64,000 nt of DNA, from positions 1 to 64,000 of the forward strand of contig LRBF01000284.1 in NCBI GenBank assembly GCA_001580565.1, read 5' to 3'. This DNA comes from Caballeronia megalochromosomata (GTDB taxonomy: Bacteria > Pseudomonadota > Gammaproteobacteria > Burkholderiales > Burkholderiaceae). This document shows, piece by piece, positions 33,576-42,529 of this stretch. The notes beneath the pieces are model-generated. The model was not told where the DNA came from and made no database searches. It was given only the letters and a program-made list of their open reading frames with translations. Numbering within the stretch: the stretch's first letter is position 1; every line of letters starts with the position of its first letter. The position numbers and the translations under genes were made by a program.

Positions 33576-34964
33576 GTGGCCAGCACCGCGACCGACCCGC
33601 CGCGCCCCACGCACCTCGGCAAGTACCGCATCGAGGCGACGCTGGGCGCGGGCGCGATGGGCGTGGTCTATCGCGCGTTCGATCCGCACATCGAGCGGCA
33701 CGTCGCGCTGAAAACGGTGCGCCACGAGCTGTTCGAAAGCGGCGAGCGGGCAAGCCTCATGGCGCGTTTGCGCAACGAGGCGCAGGCGGGCGGACGGCTC
33801 GCGCATCCGAACATCGTCGGCGTGTACGACTACGGCGAAACCGAAGACACGGCCTTCATCGCGATGGAACTGGTCAGCGGCCATGGCCTGAAGTCGCTGC
33901 TCGACGCGGGCCGGCCGCTGGATGTCGCCACCGCGCTCGCCTGGTTCGGCCAGTTGCTCGCCGCACTCGGTTTCGCGCACGAACACGGCGTCGTGCATCG
34001 CGACATCAAGCCCGCGAATCTGCTCGTCAGTGCGCAAGGCCGGCTGAAAGTCGCGGACTTCGGGGTCGCGCATGTCGAATCGTCCACGCTGACGCTCGCG
34101 GGCGCGATGATCGGCACGCCGTCTTACATGTCGCCCGAGCAGTTCACCGGCGACGCCGTCGATGGGCGCTCCGATCTCTTCTCCGCCGCGATCGTGCTCT
34201 ATCAGATGCTGACCGGACACCGTCCGTTCGCGGGCGCGTCGCAAGCCGAGGTCATGCGGCAAGTCCTGTATGAGACGCCGCGCGTGCCGTCCGCCTGCAA
34301 CCCCGCGCTGCCGCCCGCCCTCGATGAAGTGCTCATGCGCGCGCTGGCAAGACGCCCTGCCGCGCGTTTCCAGACGGCGGCCGAACTGCAGGGCGCGCTG
34401 GACCATGGGCCCGCCACAGCAGACGACTGCACGATTATCGAAGCGCCGTCAGTGGCGCCGACCGAAGCGCTCGCTTCGGGGACGGGTTCGTGGCGCGGCG
34501 ACTCCCTGCCTTCGCTCACGATGTGGCCCGCCGCCATGCTCGCTTCGGTCGAGACGCAACTGGCCGCGCAGATCGGGCCGGTGGCGCGGTTGCTCGTGCG
34601 GCGCGCGGCGGCGCGCATCGCCAATGGGCCGGACTTGCCCGCGCTCATCGCGCTGCTCGCGCCGCACGTGCCGTCCGACAAAGGCCGTGCGCAGTTCATC
34701 GCCGCCTTCGAGGAAGGTTCCCGCGCAGGGTCGACGCAAGGCGCCGCATCCTCGTCGGGCGCATCACATTTCACATCGCTCGGCGCCGAGGAAGTGCAGG
34801 CCGCCGCGCTCAGGCTCGCCGTCTATCTCGGGCCGATCGCGAACATCGTCGCGCGGCGCGAGGCGTCGCGCGTGACCAGCCTCCGGGCGCTTCACGAGCG
34901 GCTCGCGGCCGCGATCTCCAACGCACACGACCGCGCCCGTTTCGAGCGCGACGTCGGCCTGTAG
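33576..34964 (+). CDS. Ser/Thr protein kinase of the T6SS switch (PpkA-like)
   Basis: 462 aa, starting at GTG one nucleotide after the sensor stop. The Hanks-type kinase domain (about 15-270) has GAGAMG, Lys45 in VALKTV, HRDIKPANLL (from about 142) and DFGVAHV (about 161). No transmembrane helix or extracellular domain is present, unlike the classical PpkA, so the sensing part has probably been moved to the coupled membrane proteins. The C-terminal 150 residues contain an internal repeat (see findings). In known T6SS systems this kinase phosphorylates the FHA protein to activate firing; the FHA protein TagH is encoded at 42530-43897. Confidence 0.9.
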   Translation: MASTATDPPRPTHLGKYRIEATLGAGAMGVVYRAFDPHIERHVALKTVRHELFESGERASLMARLRNEAQAGGRLAHPNIVGVYDYGETEDTAFIAMELVSGHGLKSLLDAGRPLDVATALAWFGQLLAALGFAHEHGVVHRDIKPANLLVSAQGRLKVADFGVAHVESSTLTLAGAMIGTPSYMSPEQFTGDAVDGRSDLFSAAIVLYQMLTGHRPFAGASQAEVMRQVLYETPRVPSACNPALPPALDEVLMRALARRPAARFQTAAELQGALDHGPATADDCTIIEAPSVAPTEALASGTGSWRGDSLPSLTMWPAAMLASVETQLAAQIGPVARLLVRRAAARIANGPDLPALIALLAPHVPSDKGRAQFIAAFEEGSRAGSTQGAASSSGASHFTSLGAEEVQAAALRLAVYLGPIANIVARREASRVTSLRALHERLAAAISNAHDRARFERDVGL

Positions 34965-34991
34965 ACCCACCCATCCGAAGGAGCCTGACCG

Positions 34992-35807
34992 ATGGATTCC
35001 GACACGCTCACGCCCTGCGCCGCGCTACGCCTTGCCGACTGCTCGGCGTTCGGCATCACCGACACGGGCCGCGTGCGCCGCGAAAACCAGGACCGCTTTC
35101 TGATCGACCCGGCGCTGAACCTCGTCGCGGTCGCGGACGGCATGGGCGGTCACGCGTTCGGCGCGCGCGCCAGCGCCGCCGCGCTCGAACGCATCGCCGC
35201 GCGACTCGCCGCCCCGCCCGCGCCGCACGCGAGCGCCGATGACCCCGACGCCACCGTGCACGACGCCTCGGCCTGCGCGATGCGCGCCGCAGCCGACGCC
35301 CTCGACGACGCCAACGCCACGCTCCACGCGATGAACCTGCGCGAGCGCCTCGCGCCGCATCGATCGATGGGCACGACCCTGACCGGCATCTGGCAGCCGC
35401 CTGGCTCGTCGCAACTGATTTCCTTGCACATCGGCGACAGCAGACTCTACCGCTATCGCGATGGCGCGCTGACGCAGTTATCGCGCGACCAGACGCTTTA
35501 TCAGCAGGCGCTGGAGCGCGGCGTCATCGAGCATCTGCCGCCGCGTAACGTGCTCCTCCAGGCGCTCGGACCGCTGCCGTCGATCACGCCTGTGGTGGAG
35601 GCGCATGTGTGGCTGCCCGGCGACCGCTATCTGCTGTGCAGCGATGGATTGCACGGCGAGGTGCCGCATCGCGAGATCGAAGCGGTGCTCGCAGACGTGA
35701 GCCCGCGCGACATCGACTCAGCATGCCGGCGTCTCATCGCGCTGGCGCTCGATGCGGGCGGCAAGGACAACGTCACGGCCATCATCGCGTGTTTCGACGG
35801 CGTCTAA
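34992..35807 (+). CDS. pppA: PP2C-type protein phosphatase of the T6SS switch (PppA-like)
   Basis: 271 aa, with the metal-dependent PP2C motifs RRENQDR, VADGMGGHA, MGTTLTG, GDSRLYR, LCSDGLHGEV and GGKDNVTAI all in place. AAGGAG precedes the ATG. It follows the kinase by 27 nt and should reverse its phosphorylation of the FHA protein. Its stop overlaps that of tagF on the opposite strand by a few bases, so the two T6SS transcription units converge here with no spacer. Confidence 0.94.
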   Translation: MDSDTLTPCAALRLADCSAFGITDTGRVRRENQDRFLIDPALNLVAVADGMGGHAFGARASAAALERIAARLAAPPAPHASADDPDATVHDASACAMRAAADALDDANATLHAMNLRERLAPHRSMGTTLTGIWQPPGSSQLISLHIGDSRLYRYRDGALTQLSRDQTLYQQALERGVIEHLPPRNVLLQALGPLPSITPVVEAHVWLPGDRYLLCSDGLHGEVPHREIEAVLADVSPRDIDSACRRLIALALDAGGKDNVTAIIACFDGV

Positions 35808-36379
35808 TCATCTGCATGACGAAATAATGCCGCGACGAACGCGGCATCGGGCACTCCTACGCTCGTACACGCGGATGCCGCGTGCCACCAGTCGCTCATT
35901 GCCCGCGTGCCCGCATGACACGGCACCGGGACACCGGTCGCATCATGCGCCTGCGAGAGCGCCAGCAATCCTGCATCGAAGTCCGCGAGACGCGCGCCGC
36001 GATCGAGTGTCGCGAGCGCGAGCGCGCCGCAACGCGCGAACCACGCGTGAGCATGCGGACGCCACATCGGCCATGTCTGCGCCTCGACGGGCGCGGCGAT
36101 CGTGAGCGGAAAGTGACGGCCCGCGCTGTCGACACTCGGCATCAGCACGCCCGCCCATCCGCTTTCTCCCAGCACGCCGCCGCCGAGCGCGAAGCACCAC
36201 AGCGGCGCGCTCAGATAGTCATCGAGCCATGCGCGCCCGTGCGCCGCGCGGCTCGCGAGCAGGCCCGCCTGCAGCATCGCATCCCAGGGCTCGACGAAGC
36301 ACGCCGGCAAACGGCGCGTCACGAAATCGCCGTTGCCGCGCAGCTTGCCGAAGCACCCGGCGACGCCCGGCCCCGCCAT
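35804..36379 (-). CDS. tagF: T6SS-associated protein TagF (ImpM)
   Basis: 191 aa. The family pattern is clear: FGKLRGNGDFVTRRLP near the N-terminus and WAGVLMPSVDSAGRHFPLTI in the middle. TagF is a post-translational negative regulator of T6SS assembly in Pseudomonas. The start shares one base with the tssM stop (TGATG), so the two are coupled. It is the last gene of the minus-strand T6SS operon and converges with pppA. Confidence 0.9.
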   Translation of the reverse strand: MAGPGVAGCFGKLRGNGDFVTRRLPACFVEPWDAMLQAGLLASRAAHGRAWLDDYLSAPLWCFALGGGVLGESGWAGVLMPSVDSAGRHFPLTIAAPVEAQTWPMWRPHAHAWFARCGALALATLDRGARLADFDAGLLALSQAHDATGVPVPCHAGTRAMSDWWHAASACTSVGVPDAAFVAALFRHADD

Positions 36380-39300
36380 CACAGATGCTCCGGGCAGCGG
36401 AACTGTTCGAGCGGCGCGCGGCGAAACGGATTGACGACGCTCGTCGCATCCAGTTCGAGCACGGCCTTGCGTCCGGCCGAATCGAACGTGAGTTTGTAGC
36501 GATCCGGCTGTGCAGTCGCGTCGAGCCTGCCCGCGTCGATCAGATGCAGGAGCGCCCACGGACCGCTCGCGTCCAGCGGCGCGGTCTGCGCGGCCGAAGG
36601 TGGATCGAACTGCGCGCCCGCGCGGCCCGTGTTCTTGCCGCCCGGCCATTTCAGCAGCATCGACTGGAGGCCGTCCTGCCTGAGCGCGAGCTGTTGCCCG
36701 TCGATGTCGAGATTCACTTGCGTCACCGCCGGATCGAAGGAAAGCGCCTTCACGCGAAAGCGGATCGACATGTCGCGGCTGCCGTCGTGGAAGAACGCGT
36801 CGCGGATCTGCGCGGCGCGCTGGAACTGTGCGAGCGCGTCGCGCGGCATGCCCGCGGGCGGCGTGCCGGCGCGCCATTGCCAGACCGGCCCGCTCGTATC
36901 GACCAGCGCGGCGAGGTTCTTCTGGAAGAAATCGTCGATGAGGCCGCCCGGCGCGAACAGCTTGCCGAAGTCGTCGGCGGCGACATCGCGCGTCGAGCCG
37001 CGCACGAACGGATACCGGCCGTCGAGCGCGCGGCGGCACAGCGGCCCGGCGCTCGCGTTCCACTGCGCGTCGAGGCGAGCGCGCTCGCCGCCTTCCAGAA
37101 GCGTCGTGGCCGCCGTGGCAAGCGACGCGGCGACCGGCGTGAACGGCGCCGGGGTCGTCTGGCTCGCGAGCCGCAGCTTGCCGAGCGCGTCGCCCGCCGG
37201 CGCGCTCTGACCCATTCTGCGCGCGGCGTCGGCGGCGTCGAGATAGACGGCGGCGTCCTTGAGCGGCGCGAAAGCGCGGTCGAGGGATGCGGGATCGCCC
37301 GGCTTGCCCGCAAGCTCGTGGAGCGCCTGGAAGTGATCGTCCACCGGCGTCTTGGCGAGCGCCGTCTCGCGCGCCGCCGCGATGATGAACTTCCTGAGCG
37401 GCGAATCCGGCGCGGACAGTTCATTCGCGATGCGCGCGCCATCGGCGAGGCCGGTGACGGGCGCCGCGGTCACGTCGTCGAGCAGGCCGTCCCATGCGTG
37501 GATGTAGGCGTCGAAGTAACGTGTATCGAGCGCGGCGCGCAACGCGGCGATGCCCTCGGGCGTCAGGGCGACGTCGTCGCGGCCGAGCACCCAGGCGTCT
37601 TTCGCGACATCGGCGAGCGCGGCGTCGCGCAGCCGCGCGTATTGCGCGTAGCCCGCGCGGGTGTACGCGCCCGCAACGCCGGCGGTGAGCGGCGCGCCGC
37701 TTGCGCGCCTGAGCAGGAGCGGCGCGTTGGGCCCGGCCGCGGCGCTCACGCTGAACGGGGCGAGTCTGGCCTGCGCGAGCTCGCCGTCCACCCGGTTGCC
37801 GATGCGCTGCGAAAGCGGCAATTCGGCCAGACGCGCGCGCGCCGCCTTGATGAGCGTGTCGTCGAGCGGCAGCGACGGATCGAAGTGCGTCTTGTCGAAG
37901 AGCGCGGCGAGATGCGCGTCGAGCGCGGTTGTCTGCGCCTGACTCGCGCCGCCCGCGAGCGCCGGGACCAGATGCGCACGCAGCGCGGCGGCGTCGAAAT
38001 GGCGCGCGTCGCCGAGCATCAGATAGGCGCGCAGCGCTTCATAGCGATACGCTTCGGTCTTCGCGGCATCGTCCGGACCGCCGTCGCGCAGTTCCTGCGT
38101 GAGCTTGCCGACGACGAGCGGCAGCAGCGTCTGGTCGAGCAGGCGCCGATACGTCACGCGTGCCTCCTGGCCGAGCTTGTCGCCCTGATACAGCCAGAGC
38201 CGGGTGAGCCACGGTACCGGCTTGCCGGCATCCGCGTAACCGCCGGGCAGCGCGCGCGCCGCGTCGAGCAGCGGCAGCACCGCGAGCGGATCGGCCTGCG
38301 CATTGGCTTCGCGCGCCAGTTGCCGCACGTGCCCGGTCTGCTGCTCGAACCCGGCGACATACGCGCGGTTGCGCTGATAGCTCACCGCCATGGCCGCCAG
38401 CGCGAGCATCAGCGTCACGCCGACGAGCGCGAGCGCGCCGCGCCGCAGCCACGCGCTGTATCGTTCGAAGCGCACGTTCGCGCCGACGAGCCCCGACTCG
38501 GCGATCACCACATCCTTGAGCAGCCGGTTGATGAAGTACGCGCGCCCCGACGCGTCGCGGTTGTACGCGACGTCGCGCCGCAGGCCGAGCGATTGCGCGA
38601 TGGCGCTGATGGCGCGGTCGATCGGCCGGCCATGCTGCGTGCCGCTCGTGAAGTACACGCCGCGCAAAAGCGGCGACGCCTCGAAGCGCGTGCCGCGAAA
38701 CGCGCCGTCGAGAAAGCGCCCGAGCGCCGGCTGCAGCCCCGCGAACTGCTGCGCGAAACCGTAGATGCGCGCGCGCCGCGCCACATCGGTTTCCCGCTGC
38801 ATGCGATGCAGCACGCGCGATTGCAGCCGCGCGCCGAGCGCATCGAATTCGGCGGGAAATGTGTCGAGCGCGGCGAGCGCCGCGCCCGCGCCCGGCGACT
38901 CGTCGAGCGTGAAGGTGATGCCCCAGACCTGATTGCGCTCCGCTTCCCCGAGGTCGTCGAAGAACTCGGTGAAACCCGCGAGCAGATCGCACTTCGTCAC
39001 GACGACGTAGACCGGAAAGCGCACCCCGAGCCGCTCGCTAAGCTCCGTGAGGCGGCTCCTGATCGTGCGGATGTGCGCATCGCGCGCGGCTTCGTCCTCA
39101 CGCACCAGATCCGCCGCCGAAAGCGTGACGATGAGACCGTTCAACGGCCGCCGCGGCCGGTACTTGCGCAGCAGTTGCAGAAAGCCCGTCCACGCGGATT
39201 CGTCGGCTTGCGCGTCGCTGTCCTGCGTCGTGAAGCGGCCCGCGGTGTCGACGAGCACGGCGTCGTCGGTGAACCACCACTCGCAGTGGCGCGTGCCGCC

Positions 39301-39789
39301 GACGCCGCCGATCGCCTCGTCGCCGAGTTGCTCGCGCAGCGGAAAGCGCAGGCCCGAATGCGCGAGCGCGGTGCTCTTGCCGGTGCCCGGCGCGCCGATG
39401 AACATGTACCACGGCAACTGGTAAACCCATTGGCGGCCATTGACGCCTTTCATGCGCGCCCGCCGCAGGATCGCGAGCGCCTGCTCGAAGCGTTCGCGCA
39501 GCACCGCGAGCTCCGCGCCGCCCGCCGTCGAAGCCTGCCCCCGCCCCGCCATGCCGCTCATGAAGCGCAGATTGACGAGGCGCGCGGCGGCGAGGCGTAC
39601 GCCCCACGCCAGCGCCCAGGCGGCGACGAGCGCGGCGATCGCGATCCAGCGGGCGCGCGGCGATTCGAGCGGCGCGTGGCCGTTGAACGCAAAGAGCGGC
39701 CCTTCGAACCAAACGACGAGGACGAGCGCGAGCACGCCCGCGAGCGTGAGCCATGGCGGCGTCCTGAGCGTTGCGGCGATTTTTTTCAT
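36379..39789 (-). CDS. tssM: T6SS membrane-complex protein TssM (IcmF family)
   Basis: 1136 aa from the ATG at 39789, which has GGAG 7 nt upstream; earlier in-frame ATGs lack this. Two membrane helices lie near the N-terminus (about 12-30 and 45-65) and a third near 400. The cytoplasmic part carries a P-loop (GAPGTGKSTAL), followed by a long periplasmic region. TssM spans the envelope and, with TssL (and usually TssJ), forms the trans-envelope complex that docks the baseplate. It follows tssL in the operon. Confidence 0.95.
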   Translation of the reverse strand: MKKIAATLRTPPWLTLAGVLALVLVVWFEGPLFAFNGHAPLESPRARWIAIAALVAAWALAWGVRLAAARLVNLRFMSGMAGRGQASTAGGAELAVLRERFEQALAILRRARMKGVNGRQWVYQLPWYMFIGAPGTGKSTALAHSGLRFPLREQLGDEAIGGVGGTRHCEWWFTDDAVLVDTAGRFTTQDSDAQADESAWTGFLQLLRKYRPRRPLNGLIVTLSAADLVREDEAARDAHIRTIRSRLTELSERLGVRFPVYVVVTKCDLLAGFTEFFDDLGEAERNQVWGITFTLDESPGAGAALAALDTFPAEFDALGARLQSRVLHRMQRETDVARRARIYGFAQQFAGLQPALGRFLDGAFRGTRFEASPLLRGVYFTSGTQHGRPIDRAISAIAQSLGLRRDVAYNRDASGRAYFINRLLKDVVIAESGLVGANVRFERYSAWLRRGALALVGVTLMLALAAMAVSYQRNRAYVAGFEQQTGHVRQLAREANAQADPLAVLPLLDAARALPGGYADAGKPVPWLTRLWLYQGDKLGQEARVTYRRLLDQTLLPLVVGKLTQELRDGGPDDAAKTEAYRYEALRAYLMLGDARHFDAAALRAHLVPALAGGASQAQTTALDAHLAALFDKTHFDPSLPLDDTLIKAARARLAELPLSQRIGNRVDGELAQARLAPFSVSAAAGPNAPLLLRRASGAPLTAGVAGAYTRAGYAQYARLRDAALADVAKDAWVLGRDDVALTPEGIAALRAALDTRYFDAYIHAWDGLLDDVTAAPVTGLADGARIANELSAPDSPLRKFIIAAARETALAKTPVDDHFQALHELAGKPGDPASLDRAFAPLKDAAVYLDAADAARRMGQSAPAGDALGKLRLASQTTPAPFTPVAASLATAATTLLEGGERARLDAQWNASAGPLCRRALDGRYPFVRGSTRDVAADDFGKLFAPGGLIDDFFQKNLAALVDTSGPVWQWRAGTPPAGMPRDALAQFQRAAQIRDAFFHDGSRDMSIRFRVKALSFDPAVTQVNLDIDGQQLALRQDGLQSMLLKWPGGKNTGRAGAQFDPPSAAQTAPLDASGPWALLHLIDAGRLDATAQPDRYKLTFDSAGRKAVLELDATSVVNPFRRAPLEQFRCPEHL

Positions 39790-39823
39790 CGATGTCTCCA
39801 TGCTGGGCTGTCTTCCGGATGAG

Positions 39824-41149
39824 TCAAGAAGACGCGCCGGGTGCGAGCAGCGTGATCTCCACGCGGCGGTTCTTTGCGCGGCCTGCGGGCGTGTCGTTCG
39901 ACGCGAGCGGCTCGGCGTCGCCACGCCCTTCGGCGGAAAAGCGCGCGGGCGCGCCGGTGAGCGACGCGAGCATCGCGCTCACACTCTCGGCGCGCGCCTG
40001 CGACAGATGCCAGTTCGACGGGAAGCGCGCGGACAGCAGGCGCTGGTCGTCGGTGTGGCCCGTGACGACGACCTTGCCGGGCACCTGCTTCAACGCATCC
40101 GCGATGCGTCCGATCAACCCGTCGTAGGCCGTTTCGAGCGTCGCGCTGCCCGAGGCGAACAGGTTGTCGCCGTGAATCGTGACGATGGAACGGTCCCCCG
40201 CCTCGCGCACCGAGACGAGTCCCTGACGGATCTCGGGCGCGAGGAAGGTCGCGAGCGTCGCGGTGGCGGCGGGCATCGCGGCCGGCGCGATCACGCTCGC
40301 CTGCGCGGCGGGCCGCTCGCTCACGCGGATGCGATCGAGCGCATCGAAGACGGGGTCCGACATGCGGTTCAGGCTCACGGCCAGCGCGATGTGCGCCGCC
40401 ACCAGCACGACGCCCGCGAGCGCGGCGCAGACCCACGCGGGCAGGCGCTGCCCGAGCGGCTTGCGCGCGCGACCGGCGGGCCGCCAGCGCACCGACAGTT
40501 CGGTTTCGAAGGCGCCGCGCTGCGTGCGGATGATCCGTTCGAGCCGCTCGCGCACGGACTCGAGCTGGCTGCGTCCGCCGTCGATCAGCCGATAGCGTCC
40601 CTCGAAGCCGAGCGACAGGATCACGTAGAGCAGCTCCAGCACGTCGACGTTGCGCGCCGGGTCCTGCGCGAGCCGTTGCAGGATCAGGAAGAAACGCTCG
40701 CCGCCCGACGCCTCGTTATGGAAGGTCACGAGCAGGCTGCGGCTCGCCCATACGCCGCTGCCCCACGGCGTGCCGGAGATCGCCTCGTCGATGCAGGTGC
40801 ACAGGCAATAGCGCGCCGCCGCGAGCCTTTCGGTGTCGATGCCGCTCGCGCGGGCATCGTGCTCGAAGGCGCGCACCATGCGCACGAGCTCCGCGCGCAA
40901 GCCTTCGATATCGGCCATCGACGCGCGATGGCGCAGCGGCAGCGCAAGCTCCAGCAGCGGATTGGCCGCGCGCACGAGCGGATTCAGACCGCTCGCGACC
41001 GGCAGCACCGGTGCGCGCGGCGCGGCATCCTGCCGTGCGTGACCGGCTTCCTGCTCGCGCGCACGCACCGGCGCGCGGCCGCCCGGTTGCGGGATCAGGA
41101 TGGTGTCGTCCGGGTCGAAGCCCGCGTCCGGAAAAGTCGGTGCGTTCAC
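39824..41149 (-). CDS. tssL: T6SS membrane-complex protein TssL with OmpA-like domain
   Basis: 441 aa from GTG 41149, with AAGGA 8 nt upstream. The N-terminal DotU-like cytoplasmic domain (NPLLELALPLR, YCLCTCIDEAI, FFLILQRL) is followed by one membrane helix (VCAALAGVVLVAAHIALAV) and a periplasmic OmpA-like peptidoglycan-binding domain (DNLFASGSATL, VTGHTDDQR). Such extended TssL proteins anchor the system to the cell wall without a separate TagL. It lies between tssK and tssM. Confidence 0.94.
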   Translation of the reverse strand: MNAPTFPDAGFDPDDTILIPQPGGRAPVRAREQEAGHARQDAAPRAPVLPVASGLNPLVRAANPLLELALPLRHRASMADIEGLRAELVRMVRAFEHDARASGIDTERLAAARYCLCTCIDEAISGTPWGSGVWASRSLLVTFHNEASGGERFFLILQRLAQDPARNVDVLELLYVILSLGFEGRYRLIDGGRSQLESVRERLERIIRTQRGAFETELSVRWRPAGRARKPLGQRLPAWVCAALAGVVLVAAHIALAVSLNRMSDPVFDALDRIRVSERPAAQASVIAPAAMPAATATLATFLAPEIRQGLVSVREAGDRSIVTIHGDNLFASGSATLETAYDGLIGRIADALKQVPGKVVVTGHTDDQRLLSARFPSNWHLSQARAESVSAMLASLTGAPARFSAEGRGDAEPLASNDTPAGRAKNRRVEITLLAPGASS

Positions 41150-41181
41150 GATGACGTCCTTCGTCGAATGAGGCCCGGCGT

Positions 41182-42519
41182 TCACGGGCGGATCGCCCAG
41201 AACTCGAACTCGATGCCGGGAAAATCGCCCGCGACGTGCAGCGCCACGCCCGCCGAGGTCGCGAACTGCCGCCACAGCTCGCCGCCGCGCTCCAGCTCGA
41301 AATAAGTGAAGCCGGCATGGAACGGCAACTGGCGCGGCGCGACCGGCAGCGCGCGCAGCGCGACACCCGGCAACTGGAGATTGACGAGATCGCGGATGCG
41401 CTCGACCGGCCCGAGCTTGGCCTGTTGCGGAAAGCCGTTGAGCAGCGCGGCCGGCGCGAGATCGGCCTTGACCGCGAGCACGAAGCTCGCCGAGCGGAAC
41501 AGATCGCGGTCCGGCACGATCGCCACGCGCAAGCCGTACTTGCGCTCCTCCAGCGCGATCGGCACCGCATGCGGGTCCATCACGGCGGCGAGCGCGGCAC
41601 GCAGCGCGTCGACGAGCGGCGTGAAGGTCTCGTCGAGCCGCTCGTGGCGATACGCCGGGAACGCGGCGGGACGCTTGCCGGGCTGGCTGAAGGTCGCGAG
41701 TTCGCCGGCCAGTTGCAGCGCCTGCTGATGCAGGTCGTGCGGATGCAGGCCCGTCGTCGACGCGATGCCCGCGAACAGCGGCTCCGACCGGTTGAGCACC
41801 TGCAGCAGCAGGAAGTCTGCGATCTCCGCCGCGCCGGTCGCGGCGGGCCGGGCGAGGCGCGCGGCGAGCGCATCGGCGCGCTGGTGCATGAGGCCCGCCA
41901 GTTCGTCGACGAAGCCGCACAGCCGGCGCGACACGCGATAGTCGAGGCACGGCGGCGCGTAGGCGGCATCGAGCACGATGCTGTTGTCCGCGCGGCGCTC
42001 GACGATGCGCGCGATGCCGAGCGACGTGTGCGCATGCACCACGTCCTGCGCGAACGCGAGCCGCAACTGCAGCTTGCCGACCTGCACGAGCGCCGCGCCG
42101 ATCGCGCCCTCGTTGCTGTCGAGCACTTCGGTCTCCGCGATGCGATGACGCGCGAAACCATCGACGGCCTGCGCCGCGTGCGCCGCCTCGGGCACGCCGT
42201 GACGCGCGACCGGCAGCGCGAGCACGACCGTCAGGTCGCGCGCGTCTTCGGGCACGGCGAGCGGGAGCGGCAGATCGTCGTCGGCGGGCAGGCGAAACGG
42301 ACTGCCATCGGGCAGCACGCCCGCGCACGCGGTGAGCGCGATGCGGCCGAGCTTCAGTTGCTCCGTGTCGATCGCCAGTTCCGAGAAGCCGAATGCGTAG
42401 GGGCGCAGCGCCGCGCAGCGCGCATCGATCTGCGCGCGCAGGTAGCGGTCGTGCTGTTGCAGATGCTGCGGCTGCAGCAGCATGCCTTCCGACCAGATCA
42501 CCTTGTTGTTCCAGGACAT
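41182..42519 (-). CDS. tssK: T6SS baseplate protein TssK
   Basis: 445 aa from the ATG at 42519 with GAGG upstream. It starts MSWNNKVIWSEGMLLQPQHL, the standard TssK opening. TssK trimers link the TssEFG baseplate to the TssLM membrane complex. The gene lies 10 nt downstream of tagH. Confidence 0.96.
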   Translation of the reverse strand: MSWNNKVIWSEGMLLQPQHLQQHDRYLRAQIDARCAALRPYAFGFSELAIDTEQLKLGRIALTACAGVLPDGSPFRLPADDDLPLPLAVPEDARDLTVVLALPVARHGVPEAAHAAQAVDGFARHRIAETEVLDSNEGAIGAALVQVGKLQLRLAFAQDVVHAHTSLGIARIVERRADNSIVLDAAYAPPCLDYRVSRRLCGFVDELAGLMHQRADALAARLARPAATGAAEIADFLLLQVLNRSEPLFAGIASTTGLHPHDLHQQALQLAGELATFSQPGKRPAAFPAYRHERLDETFTPLVDALRAALAAVMDPHAVPIALEERKYGLRVAIVPDRDLFRSASFVLAVKADLAPAALLNGFPQQAKLGPVERIRDLVNLQLPGVALRALPVAPRQLPFHAGFTYFELERGGELWRQFATSAGVALHVAGDFPGIEFEFWAIRP

Positions 42520-42529
42520 CGTCGCCTCG

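Noticed and set aside
36229-39822. Very long plus-strand frame opposite tssM (Arg-rich)
   Set aside because: Pure antisense of a confidently assigned gene; composition is Arg/Ala/Glu-rich without domains.
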